Below, piece after piece: positions 4,868 to 8,760 of a stretch of 8,760 nucleotides of DNA. Under the pieces are notes generated by a model. That model was not told the origin of the DNA. It worked only from the letters and a program-made list of their open reading frames with translations, and made no database searches. The stretch lies in NCBI GenBank assembly GCA_964411925.1, contig CAYPNI010000150.1, positions 1 to 8,760 on the forward strand. Direction: 5' to 3'. Within the stretch, counting starts at the first letter, position 1; the number at the start of each line of letters is the position of its first letter. Both the position numbers and the translations under genes were made by a program. Origin of the DNA: VFKU01 sp964411925. GTDB taxonomy: Bacteria > Hydrogenedentota > Hydrogenedentia > Hydrogenedentales > GCA-2746185.

Positions 4868-5495
4868 CGTCGCCTGTCTTGAAGGCCAGCGCCGCCGCGA
4901 GCGCCTGCACCAGCAGTAACGCGCGCTGGATGCTGAGCCCCTTGGCCACGACGACGTTCTTGCCGCCGTACTCGATTTGCACCTTTTGCCGCGTCGCCAG
5001 GATCGCTTCGCCCGCTGCCAGGCCGACGCCCGTCGAGAGTTGTCCCGCGGTCGCCGAGGCAGAACCGATCGCCGTCGTGCTCGCCTGACGCTGCTGATCG
5101 TAGTACGCCGGGTCGTGCGTGTAGTTGTATTCCACCTGTTTGTTTTGCGCAAACACGCGCGTAATCTTCGCGCGTTCGAACGGCTTGCCCTCGACGGTCA
5201 TGGTCTTTTCGTCGACGATGATCTCGCGCATGCGCGAGCGAAAATACGCCATCGTCGCCACCGCCACGATCGGCCCGCCGATAAAAATGATTCCGCCCCA
5301 CGGAAATCCCTCCGGCGGCCGGCCACCCGTCGATGGCGCGGGTTCGATCATCAGCATGATGATGAATCCGATCAACGAGAACGCCACCCACCATCCGCAG
5401 CCGGATTGAAACCACAACCGGTCCTGACGGTAACGAATCGTCCAGCGTCCCGCTTTGTCGGAAATGTCGAATCCGTAGTCGTAGTTCTTGGCCAT
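4863..5495 (-). CDS. Two-helix membrane protein with soluble C-terminal domain, unknown function
   Basis: This 210-residue protein is of no family I recognise. The N-terminal 35 residues are soluble, with aromatic/basic strands (YDYGFDISDKAGRWTIRYRQDRLWF). Two membrane helices follow, about 35-50 (WWVAFSLIGFIIMLMI) and 66-86 (WGGIIFIGGPIVAVATMAYF), separated by a Pro/Gly-rich loop. A basic MREIIVDEKTMTVEGKPFERAKITRVF segment then starts a strand-rich domain that resembles the PH-like modules of small bacterial membrane proteins, though this is a guess. A Ser/Ala/Gly-rich linker (about 139-162) leads to a strand pair and a final hydrophobic helix (about 189-205). ATG 5495 is preferred; a TTG at 5540 in the same frame would add 15 residues. 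GGTGG lies close before the ATG and AGGAG 12 bases before it. It follows the acyl-CoA ligase on the same strand. Confidence 0.75.
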   Translation of the reverse strand: MAKNYDYGFDISDKAGRWTIRYRQDRLWFQSGCGWWVAFSLIGFIIMLMIEPAPSTGGRPPEGFPWGGIIFIGGPIVAVATMAYFRSRMREIIVDEKTMTVEGKPFERAKITRVFAQNKQVEYNYTHDPAYYDQQRQASTTAIGSASATAGQLSTGVGLAAGEAILATRQKVQIEYGGKNVVVAKGLSIQRALLLVQALAAALAFKTGDA

Positions 5496-5582
5496 CAGCC
5501 ACCGTTGCTCCTGGTTAAACGACGTTTCGCGTTCAGACAACTCACCTTCGCTCGATCGAACAGCACGCGCTGGCGCGCTTGA

Positions 5583-7160
5583 CTACTTCGCCCCGGCGGT
5601 CTCGCGTTTCGCCTTGTCCATTTCCTTCAGTTCACGCTTGAGGATCTTCCCCGTCGGGCCCAGCGGCAGCGACGGGACAACCTCGACAAACCGGGGGTAC
5701 TTATACGCCGCCATGTTTTCCTTGGACCACTTGATGAGGTCCGCCGGCTCGGGGTGGGCCCCCGTCTGCGGCACCACGTAGGCCTTGACTTCTTCGCCGT
5801 GCTGATCGCTCGGCACGCCAATCACCGCGCACAGTGAGACGTCCGGGTGCGTCATCAGCACTTCTTCGATCTCGCGCGGGTAGACGTTGAATCCGCCGCG
5901 AATGATCATGTCCTTCTTGCGATCGACGATGTAGAAGTATCCGTCCTCGTCGATTTTCCCGATGTCGCCCGAGTGGAACCAGCCGCCCTTGAACGCTTCC
6001 GCGTTCGCCTCGTCGCGGTTGTAGTACCCCTTCATCACGTTGTGGCCGCGAATGACGATTTCGCCCTCCTTGCCCACGGGTACTTCGTTCATGTCGTCAT
6101 CGACGACTTTCACCTCGACGCCCCAGATCGGCGTACCGATCGAGCCCACCTTGCGCTCGCGATCAGGCCGGTTGAATGTCGCGGTGGGAGAAGTCTCGCT
6201 GAGGCCGTAGCCCTCGAGGATTTTCACCTGGTACCGGTCCTCGAAGCCTTTGAGCACTTCGACCGGCAACGACGCGCCGCCCGAGATGCACACGCGCAGT
6301 GTCTTTTTGATCTTTTCGAGGTCCACGTCGTGGCCCTGGTAATTCAGCAGCTCCCAGTACATCGTCGGCACGCCACCGAAAATTGATACGTTCTCCTTGT
6401 CGAACAGGTGCAGCACCGTCTGCGTATCGAACCGCGGCAGCAGCACCATCGTGCCGCCGTTCAGCAGCGTCGAGTCGGTCATGCTGATGCCGAAGGAGTG
6501 GAACATCGGCAGCACGATAAGCGTGCGGTCGTCCGGCTCGAATTGGAAGAGGCGGCTGGACACCATGCAGTTCATGAGCATGTTCGAGTGCGTCAGCTCC
6601 GCGCCTTTGGGCCGGCCCGTCGTGCCCGACGTATAAATGATGAGGCAGGTGTCGTCCGCGCGGCATTGCACCGTCTCGAACTTCGGCGGCTGGTTGTGCA
6701 TCAGCTCGCCCAGGGTCGGCACGCCCGGAATCGGCGAATCGCCCCCCGGCACCGTCGGAATGACGTAGAAGTCCTTGCACGACTCGGTCTGCTTGAAGCC
6801 CTCGTAGCCCGCCTTGCCCATCGGCATCTCGGGCGTGCCCTCGAACGCAATGTAGAGCTTGGATTCGGAATCGGACAGGTGGTACTGAATCTCGCGCGGC
6901 CGCAGCAACACGCTCAGCGGCACCATCACCGCGCCGGCCTTCAGAATTCCCATCCAGATGATCGGGAAGTACGGCAGGTTGGGGCACGTCAGCGCGACCT
7001 TGTCGCCTTTGCGGATGCCCTTGGCCTTGAGTCCGTTCGCGACCTGCGACGCCAGCGCGTCAAGTTGTCGGTACGACAACCGGATGTCGCCAAAGACGAC
7101 CGCTTCCTTGTCCGGCGTGTCGCGCACTGACCCGTCGAGTATCGATACCAGGTTGAACAT
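5583..7160 (-). CDS. Long-chain fatty acid-CoA ligase (AMP-forming), FadD-like, copy B
   Basis: This is a complete 525-residue ANL-superfamily adenylate-forming enzyme. It activates a fatty or other carboxylic acid with ATP and joins it to CoA, for beta-oxidation or lipid synthesis. Visible motifs are the P-loop YTSGTTGRPKG (176-186), LPMFHSFG (217-224), SGGASLPVEV (293-302), GYGLSETSP (317-325, adenine/AMP binding), WFHSGDIGKIDEDGYFYIVDR (394-414, with the ribose-binding Asp399), the A8 hinge region DRKKDMIIRGGFNVYP (413-428) and the catalytic Lys K505 in LGPTGKILKREL. All key residues are intact. The chain length of the substrate cannot be read from sequence. The ATG at 7160 has GGAGGAGG four bases upstream, a strong ribosome site. 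A closely related ligase gene lies 161 bases upstream on the same strand, and a membrane protein gene follows. Confidence 0.95.
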   Translation of the reverse strand: MFNLVSILDGSVRDTPDKEAVVFGDIRLSYRQLDALASQVANGLKAKGIRKGDKVALTCPNLPYFPIIWMGILKAGAVMVPLSVLLRPREIQYHLSDSESKLYIAFEGTPEMPMGKAGYEGFKQTESCKDFYVIPTVPGGDSPIPGVPTLGELMHNQPPKFETVQCRADDTCLIIYTSGTTGRPKGAELTHSNMLMNCMVSSRLFQFEPDDRTLIVLPMFHSFGISMTDSTLLNGGTMVLLPRFDTQTVLHLFDKENVSIFGGVPTMYWELLNYQGHDVDLEKIKKTLRVCISGGASLPVEVLKGFEDRYQVKILEGYGLSETSPTATFNRPDRERKVGSIGTPIWGVEVKVVDDDMNEVPVGKEGEIVIRGHNVMKGYYNRDEANAEAFKGGWFHSGDIGKIDEDGYFYIVDRKKDMIIRGGFNVYPREIEEVLMTHPDVSLCAVIGVPSDQHGEEVKAYVVPQTGAHPEPADLIKWSKENMAAYKYPRFVEVVPSLPLGPTGKILKRELKEMDKAKRETAGAK

Positions 7161-7164
7161 CGCG

Positions 7165-7172
7165 CCTCCTCC
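7165..7172 (-). promoter_or_regulatory. Strong ribosome binding site of ligase B
   Basis: GGAGGAGG on the minus strand, four bases before the ATG at 7160-7158. It is the best Shine-Dalgarno sequence in the window and suggests efficient translation. Confidence 0.65.
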
Positions 7173-7183
7173 AAAGTCCGGCG

Positions 7184-7200
7184 GGGCGAAATACGCGCCC
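7184..7200. repeat. Small GC-rich inverted repeat upstream of ligase B
   Basis: GGGCG (7184-7188) and CGCCC (7196-7200) pair across a 7-base loop, 11 bases upstream of the ribosome binding site. The sequence, with flanking GTAGGGCG on the minus strand, resembles intergenic GGGCGTAT-type palindromes seen in many environmental genomes. It may be a dispersed repeat or a 5' leader hairpin. Confidence 0.35.
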
Positions 7201-7230
7201 TACCTTCCGTTTGCCCATTCGTCCTGACGT

Positions 7231-7269
7231 CGTCATTGCGAGGAGCGGGTTGTGCGACGAAGCAATCTC
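7231..7269. repeat. REP-like intergenic element, copy 2
   Basis: This copy keeps the outer arms ATTGC (7235-7239) and GCAAT (7262-7266), and CGTC/GACG inside (7231-7234 and 7256-7259). Its 27-base core matches the element downstream of MIOX at 24 positions. It lies between the two paralogous ligase genes. The form is that of the widespread GTCATTGCGAGGAGCG...GACGAAGCAATC palindromes, recalled from experience rather than a search. Confidence 0.6.
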
Positions 7270-7321
7270 TTCACCCGGAACCTCTACTCCCCTCAGAAAG
7301 TCGCGCAATGAATCAACAACG

Positions 7322-8760
7322 CTACTTCGCCGCGGTCTCCTTCGCCTTCGCCTCGAACTGCGCGCGCAGTTCGCGCTTCAGAATCTTGCCGGACGGACCC
7401 AGCGGGAACTCGCTGACCACCTCGACGACGCGCGGATACTTGTACGCCGCCATGTTCTCTTTGCCCCACGCCCTGATCGCGTCCGCCTGAACGATCTTGC
7501 CCGGCTTCGGAATCACATACGCGACGACTTCTTCGCCGTATTCGTCGTCCGGGATGCCGATCACGGCCGCGAGCGAGATGTCCGGATGCGTCACGAGGAC
7601 CTCCTCGAGCTCGCGCGGATACACGTTGAACCCGCCGCGGATGATCATGTCCTTCTTGCGATCAACGATGTAGAAGTAGCCGTCCTCGTCCACCTTGGCG
7701 ACGTCGCCCGAGTGGAACCAGCCGCCCGCGAAGGCCTCCGCGGTCGCCTCGGGCCGCTTGTAGTACCCCTTCATGATGTTGTGGCCGCGGATGATGACCT
7801 CGCCCGGCTCGCCGGGTTTCACGTCCTTCATGTTTTCGTCCACGCACCGCATCTCGACGCCCCAGATCGGCAACCCGATCGACCCCGGCTTGCGCGGAAT
7901 GTCCGGGCGGTTCGAACACGCCACCGGTGACGTCTCGCTCAAGCCGTAGCCTTCGAGAATGATCACGCCGAAGCGATCCTCGAATCCCTTCATCACTTCG
8001 ACTGGAATCGCCGCGCCACCCGACCCACACATGCGCAACGAGCCCGCGATTTTCTTGAGGTCGAACTTGTTCGCTTCGGGATAGTTCAGGATGTCCCAGT
8101 ACATCGTCGGCACGCCGCTCCACAGCGTGATGCCCTCGTCCTGCATCAGCTTCAGGACCGCCTCCGGCGAGAACCGCGGGCAGAGCACCAGCGTCGCGCC
8201 GGCCATGATGCCCGCGTTGAGCTGAGTGCTCTGGCCGTAGCTGTGGAACATCGGCAACACGCACAGCACACGGTCGGTCGGCTCCATCCGGATGCACGTG
8301 CTGAACGCGAGCGGGTTCATGATCATGTTCGAGTGCGTCAGCTCGGCGCCTTTCGGCTTGCCCGTCGTCCCCGACGTGTAGAGGATGACGGCGGTGTCGT
8401 TCGCGTCCATCTGCACCGCGTCGAACGCCGGCGATCGGCCCGCCATCAGGTCGGTCAGCGTTTTGCCGCCCGGCACCGGCGACGCCCCGCCCATCTGCGC
8501 GGGCAGGAACCACAGGTTTTTGCACGCGGGGACCTCTTGTACCGCCTCGTGCGCGGCCTTGGCCAGCGGCAATTCCGGCGTACCCTCGAAACAGAACAGC
8601 GCGACCGAGTCGGAATCGTCAAGGTGATACGCGATCTCGCGGCGCTTGAGCAGCACATTCAGCGGCACCACCGCCGCGCCCGCCTTCAAAATGCCGTAAT
8701 ACACGATCGGGAAATAGGGCAGGTTCGGACAGCAGACGGCGACCTTGTCGCCCTTCTTCA
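7322..8760 (-). CDS. Long-chain fatty acid-CoA ligase (AMP-forming), FadD-like, copy A (5' end outside window)
   Basis: The last 478 or so residues are visible. The reading frame stays open to 8760 and starts with KKGDKVAVCCPNLPYFPIV, which aligns with residue 51 of copy B, so about 50 N-terminal residues are missing and GTG 8704 is not the true start. Motifs are the P-loop YTSGTTGKPKG (about 8350-8382), GYGLSETSP (about 7925-7951), WFHSGD with the hinge and DRKKDMIIRGGFNVYP (about 7620-7715), and the catalytic Lys at 7385-7387 in LGPSGKILKREL. All expected catalytic residues are present, so it is a working ligase rather than a pseudogene. By eye it is about 60% identical to copy B, with a 27-residue identical stretch around the A8 hinge. 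Differences gather in the acyl-binding half (for example FHSYGQSTQLN against FHSFGISMTDS), which suggests different substrates. It ends 161 bases before copy B. Confidence 0.94.
   Translation of the reverse strand, partial: KKGDKVAVCCPNLPYFPIVYYGILKAGAAVVPLNVLLKRREIAYHLDDSDSVALFCFEGTPELPLAKAAHEAVQEVPACKNLWFLPAQMGGASPVPGGKTLTDLMAGRSPAFDAVQMDANDTAVILYTSGTTGKPKGAELTHSNMIMNPLAFSTCIRMEPTDRVLCVLPMFHSYGQSTQLNAGIMAGATLVLCPRFSPEAVLKLMQDEGITLWSGVPTMYWDILNYPEANKFDLKKIAGSLRMCGSGGAAIPVEVMKGFEDRFGVIILEGYGLSETSPVACSNRPDIPRKPGSIGLPIWGVEMRCVDENMKDVKPGEPGEVIIRGHNIMKGYYKRPEATAEAFAGGWFHSGDVAKVDEDGYFYIVDRKKDMIIRGGFNVYPRELEEVLVTHPDISLAAVIGIPDDEYGEEVVAYVIPKPGKIVQADAIRAWGKENMAAYKYPRVVEVVSEFPLGPSGKILKRELRAQFEAKAKETAAK

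Noticed and set aside
4735..5502. A 255-residue minus-strand frame overlapping the two-helix protein and GNAT genes
   Set aside because: It is a shifted frame of both genes, Arg/Gly-rich, without membrane helices or domains.
5847..8525. Long open frames on both strands inside the two ligase genes (for example 6163-6987 minus, 7662-8525 minus, 7211-7930 plus)
   Set aside because: They are Arg/Gly/Ala- or Val/His-rich shadows of the ligase coding frames and lack start signals and domains. The plus and minus shadows recur in both paralogs because the parent genes are similar.
7322..8704. GTG 8704 as the start of the second ligase
   Set aside because: The frame remains open upstream and encodes sequence aligned to residues 51-69 of the paralog, so the gene extends beyond the window.

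Overview
The window is a GC-rich bacterial chromosome segment with closely packed genes, purine-rich ribosome binding sites on several of them, and short palindromic repeats between genes. It holds nine protein-coding genes, two cut by the window edges. I see no rRNA, tRNA, CRISPR array, transposase or phage gene. The host cannot be named from the sequence. A eukaryotic-type myo-inositol oxygenase, a lysine/alanine-rich histone-H1-like tail on a phosphatase and several dispersed palindromic elements would suit an uncultured environmental lineage (PVC group, Hydrogenedentota or a deltaproteobacterial relative). That placement is an inference.

Left part (1-2357): an inositol-monophosphatase-family gene runs leftward off the edge. 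It carries about 100 residues of Lys/Ala-rich tail before its catalytic domain. It is divergent from a rightward pair, surE (5'-nucleotidase) and a DedA/YqaA-type membrane protein, whose start overlaps the surE stop. The 346-base gap between the divergent units is AT-rich and holds a repeated GGT(T)CTAA motif, a small dyad and candidate promoters.

Middle part (2358-4258): a small conserved-looking hypothetical protein (leftward) is divergent from a complete myo-inositol oxygenase (MIOX, rightward). Between them is a perfect palindrome, TTCAATGAATTGAA. Downstream of MIOX are a REP-like element and a small three-helix membrane protein. Two strong hairpins close this unit against the next, convergent one.

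Right part (4259-8760): four leftward genes. In transcription order they are a FadD-like acyl-CoA ligase (cut by the right edge), a second FadD-like ligase paralogous to it, a two-helix membrane protein of unknown family, and a GNAT acetyltransferase. The paralogous ligases are separated by 161 bases that carry a second copy of the REP-like element.

Functionally, the window offers possible inositol handling (phosphatase that may release inositol, then MIOX converting inositol to D-glucuronate), nucleotide housekeeping (SurE), membrane maintenance (DedA) and fatty-acid activation (two ligases). No gene for using glucuronate downstream of MIOX is present. The most unusual items are the H1-like tail on the phosphatase, the bacterial MIOX with its palindromic control region, and the repeated intergenic elements.
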